NCBI GenBank assembly: GCA_944327225.1
Contig: CALVGZ010000008.1
Coordinates: 1-64,000 of the forward strand
DNA length: 64,000 nt
Source: Candidatus Gastranaerophilales bacterium
GTDB taxonomy: Bacteria > Cyanobacteriota > Vampirovibrionia > Gastranaerophilales > Gastranaerophilaceae
Direction: 5' to 3'
Below, piece by piece: positions 19,049-28,053 of this stretch. Every line of letters begins with the position of its first letter. Position 1 is the first letter of the stretch. The notes beneath the pieces are model-generated. The model was not told the DNA's origin. It saw only the letters and a program-made list of their open reading frames with translations, and ran no database searches. The translations under genes and the position numbers were made by a program.

Positions 19049-20091
19049 TGCAAAATAATATTGTTGCTTCGGATGGAAATTTTATAGAAATTGATAAAAA
19101 AGAAGATTTAAGTGAATATTATACTTTAATTGAGATTAACGAAAAAATATATGGTATAAAAACAAAAAGTGTTCTTGAGATAGTTAAAGTTATGGAGCTT
19201 GATTATCCTAATAAAATGCCTTCTTGCGTTTTGGGTATTATTGAATATGAACAGGCTCCAATAGGCGTCATTGATTTAAGAGAGGTTTTTAAAAATAAAA
19301 GGATTGTTTATGATTTAAGTGCAAAAATATTAATATTAAGAACCGAAAAAGCCACTGTTTCTATAATTTGTGATAAAGTATTAGATATTAAAAAATTAAA
19401 TAAAGATAAGATTCATCTTCTTCCTTATCAAAAGCAGACTGATTTTTATGAGGGCTTATATATAAATGAAGAAGAAAATATTTACATTTTAAATGTTGAA
19501 AATATTATTTCTTACATAGAATCAAATCCGGAAGTTTTTGAAAATAATCATAATGAAATAAATTATATTGTTGATGATGAGCAATCAAAAAAAGTTTTAA
19601 CGGAAAGAAAGAATTTTTTATTAAAAGTTACTGATGATGTTCCCACAATTACTCCTTTATATGACAGGGGTGTATCTTTTATTATTAATAATGTTAAGTA
19701 TTATATTAATATGGCGAGTGTTAAGGAGTTTTTTAAGGTTAACAATTCAAAATTTATTAAGATTCCAAGTACCCCTGATTATATTTTTGGTCTTATAAAT
19801 ATCAAAGGAGACTATATAACAGTTGTAGATATAAGAAGGTTTTTTAATACTTCAAAAACCGAAATTAAAGAAAAATCCACTATTATTATATTGAATTCCA
19901 TTGATTATAGAGTAGGTATTCTTGCAGATGAGATTTGTGAAAGTATGAATGTTGATTTCGAGGAGATTTTACAAAACAGATTGAATTCTCAAGAAGAAAA
20001 TAAAATGCTTGAATTTGTGAAAGATGGAGAAATTTATCAGGTTCTTGATGCCGAAAAATTACTTCAAGATGAGCGTTTGACAATTTGCTAA
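19048..20091 (+). CDS. Tandem CheW-domain coupling protein
   Basis: Adaptor that links receptors to CheA. Two CheW folds are seen: about residues 22-165 (YTLIEINEKIYGIKTKSVLEI, then VLGIIEYEQAPIGVIDLREVF) and about 205-345 (FIINNVKYYINMASVKEF, then IFGLINIKGDYITVVDIRRFF). Double-CheW proteins can bridge kinases in receptor arrays. Its start overlaps the stop of the upstream receiver gene by one base. The end overlaps the convergent Maf-like gene by 33 bases. Confidence 0.9.
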   Translation: MQNNIVASDGNFIEIDKKEDLSEYYTLIEINEKIYGIKTKSVLEIVKVMELDYPNKMPSCVLGIIEYEQAPIGVIDLREVFKNKRIVYDLSAKILILRTEKATVSIICDKVLDIKKLNKDKIHLLPYQKQTDFYEGLYINEEENIYILNVENIISYIESNPEVFENNHNEINYIVDDEQSKKVLTERKNFLLKVTDDVPTITPLYDRGVSFIINNVKYYINMASVKEFFKVNNSKFIKIPSTPDYIFGLINIKGDYITVVDIRRFFNTSKTEIKEKSTIIILNSIDYRVGILADEICESMNVDFEEILQNRLNSQEENKMLEFVKDGEIYQVLDAEKLLQDERLTIC

Positions 20092-21990
20092 ATCTTTTAT
20101 GTATAAGTCCATATATTTTTTTGTAAATAAAGCTTGTTCAAGTAATTTTTTTAAGGTATCGTTTGTTGTTTTAAAATCTTTTTTGCAGTTTGTTTTAATA
20201 ATTTCTGAAAAATTGTGCAGGAAAACCAAAGTTACAAGTTTGAGATCATTATCTTTTTTAAGGGAAATTATTTGATATAAAAGTTCTTCTTGTTTTTGAA
20301 TAAGTTTTTCTGTGTTTTGGGTTAAAACTTTTTTTATTTCAAGTTCTTTTATAATTTTTTGCAATAAATTGATAAGTTCTTTAATTCCGTTATTGAATAT
20401 TTCCAATTTATCTTTCATAAGTTGAATTTTTTTTGTTATGAAAGGTATGTCTGTTTGAGGTTCGTATTTATCCAAACCGGGTTTTTCTACGGTTTCTAAT
20501 TGGGGAATTATATCTTTTAGATTAAGATTTTCGAAACCGTCAATTTGAGCTCCTCCTGTCGATGAATTTATTAGCTTTATGTTTGGATTTTTTATTTTTA
20601 ATTCTTTGCTTGCCTTAGAAAACCAGTCTATAAAAAGAGCATAGCCGGTTTGAGTCGGGATATTTTCTCCATTTTGGGATTTAACCGTATATATATTTTT
20701 ATTTAGAAATTCAAGGTTGTTTTTTGCAATGATATTTGCTTTTTCTTGTGTATTTCTTTCAGTTTTAAATGAAGATGCGTATTTTTCGAAATTAGGTGCG
20801 ACGATTTTAAATTTCTTTTCATTTTCATCAAAAATACATTCTAAATCTTCAAATTGACTTCCTTTTGCATAGCATCTGCCATCTTTGTAAGCTAAATCTT
20901 GTCCGCATATAACAATTCTTTCAAAACCCATTATATATGCACTCATAAAAGCAGTATACGATACGGTACCAAGGGTTTTTAATTCATCATTTATTTTAAG
21001 ACAATCTCTTATCCAGGGATTTATAAAATTTGAGTCTGAAATGTAATTAAAAGTTTTTCTGGTCTTCATTTGAGAAATTATAAAGCTGCAAAAACTTTCA
21101 AGTATGAAGTAATGGTCTTTAGTGTTTATTGTATCAAATTGTCTTATGGTATCGCCTATTTCTATATCAACAATAAAATCAGGTTTAATATTAAACTGTT
21201 GCAACAGTTTAATTGTTGGATTAACGGCGAAAATTACAAATTTATCTTGATTTGCTTTTATTATTTCAATATTTTCTCTTAATGATGGCCCCGCTGAAAG
21301 GCAAAGTGCTGTCGCATTTTTGTTTTTGTATAAATTTTTTAAATCTTGGATATTTGGGTTTTTAATGATGTTTTTTAGATTTCTGAAGCTGTTAAAAATT
21401 GCTTTGGGAGCGTTTTTAACTAAGGTATTTTGGGCTGCGAGATGTTGTCCTTGAGCTTTTTGAACAATTTTTATTACATTTAAAATATCTTCGTAAAATA
21501 ATGCTTTGTATGATGGTAAGAAGCTTAAGGATATTTTTGTTTCAGGATTAGAAAATTTTGTTGTGTGTTCATTTAGCATTTTTTCATCTGCACAAATAAT
21601 CACGTTTTCTTTATAAATTGCATCAATTTCAGCTATATTTAACACAAAACTTAAAATATCGATATTTGGTTCATAAATTATTATTTTAGAATTAACTGAA
21701 CTTATTTCGTCTGCTAAATATCCTAATCCCAGCCCGTAAACAATTCTCAAGGTGTTTTTATTTTCTTTGTTTTCGAGTTTTTCGACAATTTTTTTGGCTT
21801 CGTCAACAGCACCGGTGTCAGCGTGTATTAAAAAATTATTGTAAATTAAATTATATTCATCTTTTTGAGTTTTTGTTATTTTTATATTTGATTTTTCAAA
21901 ATCTGACATTAAGATTTTATTACACAGTTCTTTATCATATTTAGATATTTTTTCGAGGTTTTTTTCTAATACTTTATTTTCCATAGTCAA
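20059..21990 (-). CDS. Maf-type motility-associated glycosyltransferase (DUF115)
   Basis: Family that attaches nonulosonic sugars such as pseudaminic or legionaminic acid to flagellin in several bacteria. The central DUF115 core includes ALCLSAGPSLRENIEIIKAN and IKPDFIVDIEIGD (about residues 225-285), followed by IVICGQDLAYKDGRCYA. The N-terminal ~200 residues form the usual Maf N-domain with GLGLGYLADEI, and the C-terminal ~120 residues are helical. At 643 residues it is a typical length. It sits beside the chemosensory genes and about 3 kb from the flagellar operon, consistent with motility. No flagellin gene is in the window to test this. Confidence 0.88.
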   Translation of the reverse strand: MTMENKVLEKNLEKISKYDKELCNKILMSDFEKSNIKITKTQKDEYNLIYNNFLIHADTGAVDEAKKIVEKLENKENKNTLRIVYGLGLGYLADEISSVNSKIIIYEPNIDILSFVLNIAEIDAIYKENVIICADEKMLNEHTTKFSNPETKISLSFLPSYKALFYEDILNVIKIVQKAQGQHLAAQNTLVKNAPKAIFNSFRNLKNIIKNPNIQDLKNLYKNKNATALCLSAGPSLRENIEIIKANQDKFVIFAVNPTIKLLQQFNIKPDFIVDIEIGDTIRQFDTINTKDHYFILESFCSFIISQMKTRKTFNYISDSNFINPWIRDCLKINDELKTLGTVSYTAFMSAYIMGFERIVICGQDLAYKDGRCYAKGSQFEDLECIFDENEKKFKIVAPNFEKYASSFKTERNTQEKANIIAKNNLEFLNKNIYTVKSQNGENIPTQTGYALFIDWFSKASKELKIKNPNIKLINSSTGGAQIDGFENLNLKDIIPQLETVEKPGLDKYEPQTDIPFITKKIQLMKDKLEIFNNGIKELINLLQKIIKELEIKKVLTQNTEKLIQKQEELLYQIISLKKDNDLKLVTLVFLHNFSEIIKTNCKKDFKTTNDTLKKLLEQALFTKKYMDLYIKDLANCQTLILK

Positions 21991-22014
21991 TATGGTAGCA
22001 TTAGATGAGGAATT

Positions 22015-22614
22015 ATGGCAAATTTTAAAGATAAAATTATAATTATATCATTAATTTTGACGATATTTTTAAATATTGGTTTTGTTTTCGCTGATGAAAA
22101 CAATTCAAAGCCCAGGTCGGGCGATTATGACGCAATTTATTCTTCTCTTGAAGAGGCTGATTTTGATTATATTTTTGGAATTGATCCTTATCAAACAGAC
22201 GACTATACAATTTATATGAGGTCTCCTTATCCTCTTTTCAGAAGTGGAGTTAATTTGGTTTTTAAATCTAAAAAAATACCTCCCGGATATTATCTTTTAA
22301 CACCAAGAGAAAAAAACGGAAAAACTTGGATATTGTTCAAAGAAAACGGCAGGGTTTCTTATGTAATTCCTGTTTATAAAGAAGATGTTGTATATGAAGG
22401 TTTCTATGAAGAAAAATTTCCCAGAAAAAAACCTACTTTTTATGAAAAAATCAGGAAAAAAACAATGGATTTTATAGGAACTAAATGGGGCAAAAAAAAT
22501 CAAAGAACTCCTATGCCTGAAGCATATATCGAGTTTAATGATGCAGGAAATTATTGGGATATGGTATTATATTATGGAATGAAAAAATACTATGTTCTTT
22601 TTAAGAAAGATTAA
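22015..22614 (+). CDS. Secreted or membrane-anchored protein of unknown function
   Basis: 199 residues with an N-terminal hydrophobic signal (about 7-26, ending in FVFADE). The rest is rich in Tyr, Lys and Asp and looks like a small beta-rich periplasmic domain. I do not recognise a family. It is the first gene of a run with the NTF2-like protein, lspA and rluA on the plus strand, with a TGAGGA ribosome site just upstream. Divergent from the Maf gene. Confidence 0.75.
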   Translation: MANFKDKIIIISLILTIFLNIGFVFADENNSKPRSGDYDAIYSSLEEADFDYIFGIDPYQTDDYTIYMRSPYPLFRSGVNLVFKSKKIPPGYYLLTPREKNGKTWILFKENGRVSYVIPVYKEDVVYEGFYEEKFPRKKPTFYEKIRKKTMDFIGTKWGKKNQRTPMPEAYIEFNDAGNYWDMVLYYGMKKYYVLFKKD

Positions 22615-22628
22615 ATAAGGAAAAATAA

Positions 22629-23504
22629 ATGAAAAAAATTATATTTTTATTTTTAATGGTTTTTTTGAGTGTTAATTCAAATGTTTTGGCTTTTGAAATT
22701 CCGTTTTTTAGTAAAACTCCGCAAAGTGAAATTAAAACACTTTTAAAAGAGCACAATAAAGCAATGGAAAATCGTGATGTTAAGCAAATCAAAACTTTTT
22801 ATGATAAAGATTATTTGAGTGCAGACGGGTTTGATGTTGATGATTTGATTACAATGCTGGAAAAAACCTATGATGCTTATGGAAATATTAAATATAAGAC
22901 AAAAATTAATAATATAAGTGCTTTTGACAATTGGGCCCTTGTTCAAATGTCGGATACGTCAAGTGCTAAGGTTTATCCTGACAAAGATAAGAAAAATAAA
23001 GATAAAGTTGGAAAATTGGATGGAAAAAGTTCTTATGTTGTTTATTTGAATAAAACAAACGACGGTTGGAAGATAGTTTCAGATGAAATTTTAATGGAAG
23101 AAACATCTCTTAAATATGGAATAGCAAATAAAATTAATATGGAGCTTGTAACTCCCGTCTTTGTTAAAAACGGAAAAGAATATGACCTGTCTTTAAAAAT
23201 GGATAAACCTGATGATATAGTTGCACTTGCCTCTATTTCAAGAGAAGAAATTGTTTATCCTCCGTCAGATTATCAGGAAAAATTTAGAAGAATGCCTGAT
23301 GAGGGTGATTTGGAGCGTTTAGTTAAGGCTAATAATAAAAATCTTGATGAATACGCAATAGCTTCAGTAGGTTTTACTAAAGTTTCCGTTAATGAAGAAG
23401 AGTTAAAAGCAAGAATTGAAGTTTTAGGTATGGCATATATAATGAAGCGAATTAATATGGAAAGGGCTAAAGGTACTAAATCGGTTCTTGTTGAAAATAA
23501 GTAG
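22629..23504 (+). CDS. Exported protein with NTF2/SnoaL-like domain
   Basis: 291 residues with a signal peptide (about 1-21, ending LAFE). Residues about 35-160 follow the pattern of the NTF2-like cone fold: a helix with LLKEHNKAMENRD, FYDKDYLS, then strands ending in GWKIVSDEIL. The C-terminal half (about 165-291) is unrecognised. The ribosome site is AAGGAAA. It lies 14 bases after the previous gene and six before lspA. It is likely periplasmic; no catalytic residues can be assigned. Confidence 0.75.
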   Translation: MKKIIFLFLMVFLSVNSNVLAFEIPFFSKTPQSEIKTLLKEHNKAMENRDVKQIKTFYDKDYLSADGFDVDDLITMLEKTYDAYGNIKYKTKINNISAFDNWALVQMSDTSSAKVYPDKDKKNKDKVGKLDGKSSYVVYLNKTNDGWKIVSDEILMEETSLKYGIANKINMELVTPVFVKNGKEYDLSLKMDKPDDIVALASISREEIVYPPSDYQEKFRRMPDEGDLERLVKANNKNLDEYAIASVGFTKVSVNEEELKARIEVLGMAYIMKRINMERAKGTKSVLVENK

Positions 23505-23510
23505 GATAAA

Positions 23511-23993
23511 ATGAAGGATAAAAAGGCATTTATTTTTTATTTTTTAATGAGTATAATTTTTTGGGATTTTGGAAATCAATTAAGAAAAATTAGTTACAAT
23601 AATTTTTTTGACAATTTTAATAATCCTGTTTTTTCTGTTATTCACGTTAATAATACAGGGAGTGCTTTTGGTTTATTTCAAAATCATATTGATTTGCTTG
23701 TTGTTATCGGTATTATGGCAGTGTTTATTATTTCCCTTTACGTATATAAAAATTTGTCATTTAAAGATAAGATAGAACTTTTTTCTTTAACTGTTTTTAT
23801 GGGCGGAACATTGGGTAATTTATTTGAGAGAATAAAATTCGGGCATGTCATTGATTATATAAAATTGAATTTCATAAATTTTCCCGTTTTTAATGCGTTT
23901 GATATAATGATTTGTTTCGGCGTGTTTTTATATATTGTTTTTCTTTTATTGGATTTAAAAGCTTTTAAGGGGCAAATAAATGACAATAATTGA
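23511..23993 (+). CDS. lspA: Lipoprotein signal peptidase (signal peptidase II)
   Basis: Inner-membrane aspartyl protease that removes prolipoprotein signal peptides. Four membrane segments are present. The family blocks are VNNTGSAFGLF, GNLFERIKFGHVIDYI and FPVFNAFDIMI. The catalytic aspartates are the ones in HVIDYI and NAFDIM. The length of 160 is typical. It overlaps the downstream pseudouridine synthase gene by 14 bases. Confidence 0.95.
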   Translation: MKDKKAFIFYFLMSIIFWDFGNQLRKISYNNFFDNFNNPVFSVIHVNNTGSAFGLFQNHIDLLVVIGIMAVFIISLYVYKNLSFKDKIELFSLTVFMGGTLGNLFERIKFGHVIDYIKLNFINFPVFNAFDIMICFGVFLYIVFLLLDLKAFKGQINDNN

Positions 23994-24948
23994 AATTAAA
24001 AATGAAGAAGATTTTAAAAAAAGACTTGATATATTTATGACTCAATATTTGGATAATGTATATCCTAGAGCAAAAGTAAGTTCTTATATTGACGATAATG
24101 TATTAGTGAATAATAAAAAACAAAAGTCTTCATATAAATTAAGGTTGCATGACTTAGTTGAATTTGATGAAAATAAACTTTTCGATTTTTTAAATCCTGA
24201 TTTAACTTTGAAGCCATGGGATTTTGAACTTGATATAAAGTTTGAAGATGAAGATTTAATTGTTGTAAATAAACCAAAAGAAATGCTGACTCATCCGACA
24301 AAATTTGACAGGGATAATACTCTTTGTAATGCTTTAATATACCATTGCAAGGATAGTCTTTCCGATTTATCCGGAAAAAATCGTCCCGGAATAGTTCACA
24401 GACTTGATAAAAATACTTCAGGGCTTATGGTTGTTGCTAAAAATAATTTTTCTCACGAAATTTTAGCTAAACAAATTAAAGAAAAAATTGCAAAAAGAAA
24501 ATATCTTGCACTTGCATTGGGAGATTTTGAAAATAAAGAAGGGATAATAGATAAACCTCTTGTGCATTATATTAAAAATGATGTTAAGATGTCGGTAGCT
24601 GAAAATAATGAAGGACTTGAGGCAATAACAAAATATAAGGTTATTGAACAATTTAGAGGCTGTGCTTTAGTTGAACTCGAATTGAAAACAGGCAGGACAC
24701 ATCAGATAAGAGTTCATCTTTCTTCCATTAGACATCCTGTTTTTGGTGATAGTTTATATGGTGCTAAAAGTTTTATGAGAAATGAATTTTATAATTTGAA
24801 AACAACTGAACAATTGTTACAATCATATTATTTAAGCTTTTATCATCCCAAAACAAATGAATTTATGGAATTTCAGTTGGAAGAAAAAGATTTTAGCAAA
24901 GATTTTGTAAAGGTTTTAAATTTTTTAAGGAGTAAAAATGAACATTAA
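23980..24948 (+). CDS. RluA-family 23S rRNA pseudouridine synthase
   Basis: Isomerises specific uridines in rRNA (RluD-like). An N-terminal S4-like RNA-binding region (about 1-75) comes first, then the catalytic domain with HRLDKNTSGLMVVAKN, whose Asp is the nucleophile, and the block KTGRTHQIRVHLSSI. At 322 residues it matches RluD-type enzymes. The AAGGGG ribosome site lies inside lspA. The pairing of lspA with rluD is common in many bacteria. Confidence 0.95.
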   Translation: MTIIEIKNEEDFKKRLDIFMTQYLDNVYPRAKVSSYIDDNVLVNNKKQKSSYKLRLHDLVEFDENKLFDFLNPDLTLKPWDFELDIKFEDEDLIVVNKPKEMLTHPTKFDRDNTLCNALIYHCKDSLSDLSGKNRPGIVHRLDKNTSGLMVVAKNNFSHEILAKQIKEKIAKRKYLALALGDFENKEGIIDKPLVHYIKNDVKMSVAENNEGLEAITKYKVIEQFRGCALVELELKTGRTHQIRVHLSSIRHPVFGDSLYGAKSFMRNEFYNLKTTEQLLQSYYLSFYHPKTNEFMEFQLEEKDFSKDFVKVLNFLRSKNEH

Positions 24949-25168
24949 TATTGAATTTTACGATATTTGTTATATTTTATCAGGTTTTTTTGTGGCAAGT
25001 ATTGTTTTTGGTTTTTATGTTTCTAAATTAAAAAAAGAAATTAAAATTTTAAAAAGACAGTACGAAAAAAAATCAATAGGTGCTGATGATTCTTCTTTAA
25101 GAGTTAAAACTCTTGAAAATAAAATCCAGACTCTTGAGGCTGCCTTGAAAAAACAAATGGGAAATTAA
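24938..25168 (+). CDS. Small membrane protein with coiled coil
   Basis: 76 residues: one membrane segment (about 9-30, CYILSGFFVASIVFGFYV) followed by a basic stretch and a heptad-patterned helix to the end (LRVKTLENKIQTLEAALKKQ). It overlaps the end of the pseudouridine synthase gene by 11 bases and uses an AAGGAG ribosome site in it, so it is probably the last gene of that operon. It converges on flhA with a four-base overlap. Function unknown. Confidence 0.75.
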   Translation: MNINIEFYDICYILSGFFVASIVFGFYVSKLKKEIKILKRQYEKKSIGADDSSLRVKTLENKIQTLEAALKKQMGN

Positions 25169-27252
25169 TAGCCTTCTCCAATTGTATCAATTGCTTCAAC
25201 TCTAATATCGGTTATAAGTTCCGAGTATGATATAACTACAATGGTTGGAATGTGTCTTTCGAGCATTTGGTAGAGCGGGAGTCTTATTCTTGGTGAACAT
25301 AATATGACGGGTTGAACACCTACTGCTTGTTGAGCACGCATAAGAGTGTTTGCCGTTAATTCAATTAATTCTTGAACTTGCATAGGATTTAAAAGAAACA
25401 TTGTTCCAAGTTCTGTTCTTTGGCAACTGTCATCAAGAATTTTTTCCCATTCACTTGATAAGGTTAAGGCATAAAGAACTTTTTCTTTATTGGAATTAGA
25501 TAGGCAAATTTGTCTTCCTAAAGCTGCTCTTAACCTTTCCGATAAAATATCTGGTTCTTTCGAAAAGCGTGCATAATCACAAAGCCTTTCAAAAATAAAG
25601 ATAATGTCTTTTATTGAAACCTTTTCTCTTATTAAGTTTACGAATATTTTTCTTAAATCTGAAGTTGAAATTATTGTTGGAACAAGGTCATTAACAAGTG
25701 TTGGGTCTTGAGATTTAACAAGTTCCATTAATTTTAGAACATCGGTTTTTGTCATTACTTCATCTACATATTTTCTGACACATTCTTGCAAATGTGTAAC
25801 AATAACGTCAACAGCGTCTACTGCTTGTATTTTGTCATTTTTATTTATATGTTGAGGATTCAGCCAATAAGCTTGAGATTGGAATGTTGGCTCAATAGAA
25901 ACTATTGCATTGTCGGGTAATTTTTTCCCTAATGCATCATATTGATCAGCTATTACCATTAATTTCCCCGGGTAAACTGTTCCTGTTGCAACGGGGTTTC
26001 CCCTGATTGAAATTAAATATTCGTTATCGCCTATGGCGGATGAGTCCATTATTCTGATGTTTGGAATGATGTATCCGAGATTGTCGGTTATTCTTTGGCG
26101 AAGAGCGGCAATTTTAGCTAATAATTGTCCGTCTTGTTCCGGATCTGCTATAACAAGAAGTCCTGCTCCGACTTGTAATGATAAAACATCAACTCCAAGT
26201 CTTTCATACATTTTGTTCGGGTTAACTAAGTCTTGCATATTTTGTTTTACTGCATCAAGTTGTCCTAATTGTTGCTGGACATCAAGATTTACTAAAACGG
26301 ATAAACCGCCAAGAATTAAAATAACTGCGAAAACAACAAATGGTAACCAGGGAAGTCCTGTTATTCCGGATGTTAGAGCGATAAGAATTAAAAAACCGGA
26401 CGCTAAAAATAAGCTTGTTGGTTTTGATAGTATTTCCATTGCAAGATCAGAGCCGAGAGCAACTCCGCCGCCTGTTGCACGTGTCATTACTATACCTGAT
26501 GATATCGCCATTAAAAGAGAAGGTACTTGAGCAGCTAAGCCGTCTCCTATCGTTAGAATTGTATATTTTTGTACGGCATCTGCGGGTTGCATTCCATTCA
26601 ATAAAATACCGATAATTAAACCGCCTACAATATTTATTATTGTAATTATGATACCAGCTATTGTGTCACCTTTTACGAATTTCATTGCACCGTCCATAGA
26701 GCCAAATAAACTTGATTCTCTTTGGAGTTCTTCACGTCTTCTTACAGCTTCATCCGGTGAAATTAAGCCTGCGTTAAAATCGGCGTCAATGGTCATTTGT
26801 TTACCTGGCATAGCATCGAGTGCGAATCTGGCAGAGACTTCTGCTATACGTTCAGCACCTTTTGTTATAACCATAAATTGTACAACAGTGATGATTAAAA
26901 ATATAACCCCGCCTACAACCATATTTCCGCCTGTTACAAAGTGTCCGAATGCTTCGACTACTTGACCTGCGTCGCCTTTTGCCAGAATAAGACGAGTTGA
27001 TGCTATTGATAAAACTAATCTAAAAACTGTACCGATAAGTAATATAGAAGGGAAGGCAGCAAGTTCTAAAGGTTTGTTAACGTATAATGATATCATAAGT
27101 AAAACAACACCAAGAGTTATGTTAAAACTTATCGAAAAATTTATAACCCAGTTTGGCATTTCGAGTAGTAAAACTAAAATTAAAATTATTACAAAACCTG
27201 CAAGAGCAATTTCACTCAAGGGATTTGAATTAGCTTTGGGTGGAGCTGCCAT
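25165..27252 (-). CDS. flhA: Flagellar type III export gate protein FlhA
   Basis: Core of the flagellar export gate: about eight N-terminal membrane helices (residues 10-325) and a cytoplasmic domain that forms the nonameric docking ring (about 345-695). The FHIPEP signature region is seen in RLVLSIASTRLIL and the cytoplasmic segment FALDAMPGKQMTIDADFNAG (residues near 145-165). The C-domain contains TSDLRKIFVNLIREKVSIKD. It is full length at 695. A strong AAAGGAGG lies at the end of fliH, with only three bases between the genes. Last gene of the operon. Confidence 0.98.
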   Translation of the reverse strand: MAAPPKANSNPLSEIALAGFVIILILVLLLEMPNWVINFSISFNITLGVVLLMISLYVNKPLELAAFPSILLIGTVFRLVLSIASTRLILAKGDAGQVVEAFGHFVTGGNMVVGGVIFLIITVVQFMVITKGAERIAEVSARFALDAMPGKQMTIDADFNAGLISPDEAVRRREELQRESSLFGSMDGAMKFVKGDTIAGIIITIINIVGGLIIGILLNGMQPADAVQKYTILTIGDGLAAQVPSLLMAISSGIVMTRATGGGVALGSDLAMEILSKPTSLFLASGFLILIALTSGITGLPWLPFVVFAVILILGGLSVLVNLDVQQQLGQLDAVKQNMQDLVNPNKMYERLGVDVLSLQVGAGLLVIADPEQDGQLLAKIAALRQRITDNLGYIIPNIRIMDSSAIGDNEYLISIRGNPVATGTVYPGKLMVIADQYDALGKKLPDNAIVSIEPTFQSQAYWLNPQHINKNDKIQAVDAVDVIVTHLQECVRKYVDEVMTKTDVLKLMELVKSQDPTLVNDLVPTIISTSDLRKIFVNLIREKVSIKDIIFIFERLCDYARFSKEPDILSERLRAALGRQICLSNSNKEKVLYALTLSSEWEKILDDSCQRTELGTMFLLNPMQVQELIELTANTLMRAQQAVGVQPVILCSPRIRLPLYQMLERHIPTIVVISYSELITDIRVEAIDTIGEGY

Positions 27253-27255
27253 TTG

Positions 27256-28053
27256 CTATAACCCTCCTTTGTATATCCCGAAAGCATTTTGCAATATTGC
27301 AAGTTGAGTTTTAAAGTTGGCATCAATTACGCCATTGTTTGCTATTATTAAGCAACTTCCTTTTTCAATTGTTTGGTCTTCATTTATATTTATTTTAACT
27401 GTAATTTTTTTTGCTTCAATTATTTCAGGTAATGAAGCAGCGGCAAACTCTGCATCTTCAGGGTTTACTTTTATGGTGATTTTTTCAGCATCCGAATTTA
27501 TTTCTTCAAGAGTAGACATAATTATGTTTTTTAAAATATCTTCGTTGGTTTCCACTTCTTTTTTAATAATTTTTTTTGCAATTTCAAGCGAAATTTCCAT
27601 TATATGCGGATAAAATTCTCTATACATTTCATCTTTCAGGGATAAAAATTCACTTAATGAAGATTTAATTTCTTCTATTTCTTCTTGTGCTTTTCTAAGA
27701 CCGTTTTGATATCCTTCGCGAGCGGCAAGTTCTTTAATTGAGTGTGCTTCAGCTTGAGCTCTTGAAACAAGGGAGCGTTCATCTATTCTTCTATATCCTC
27801 TGCGTCTGTCTCCTCTTCTTCTTTCAATTCTTTCTTTAAAATCGATGCTTGAAATATCTATTTTTTCAAAAGTTTCTTTTTCTGTATTTAATAAATTTTT
27901 GTTTTGCTGAGAAGTTGTTTCTTGGTCTTTTTCATTTGATTGTTTTGCATTCGAAATTAAATCTTCTTTTTTTATTACATTACCTTTTAAAGTCGAAGAT
28001 TGTTTAGCGGATGATTTTTCTTTTTTTTGAGATATTTTATTTCTTATAATCAT
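27256..28053 (-). CDS. fliH: FliH-like flagellar export ATPase regulator
   Basis: 265 residues. The N-terminal ~75 are low-complexity and charged. A long helix (EGYQNGLRKAQEEIEEIKSS) follows, and the C-terminal domain (about 140-262) has the FliH/YscL pattern EISLEIAKKIIKKEVETN ... IKVNPEDAEF. FliH binds the ATPase FliI and delivers substrates to the gate; FliI itself is not in this window. ATG overlaps the stop of the upstream gene (ATGA), so the two are translationally coupled. Confidence 0.85.
   Translation of the reverse strand: MIIRNKISQKKEKSSAKQSSTLKGNVIKKEDLISNAKQSNEKDQETTSQQNKNLLNTEKETFEKIDISSIDFKERIERRRGDRRRGYRRIDERSLVSRAQAEAHSIKELAAREGYQNGLRKAQEEIEEIKSSLSEFLSLKDEMYREFYPHIMEISLEIAKKIIKKEVETNEDILKNIIMSTLEEINSDAEKITIKVNPEDAEFAAASLPEIIEAKKITVKININEDQTIEKGSCLIIANNGVIDANFKTQLAILQNAFGIYKGGL

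Noticed and set aside
26033-26530. Long open frame opposite flhA
   Set aside because: Antisense shadow of a conserved gene; low-complexity composition and no ribosome site.
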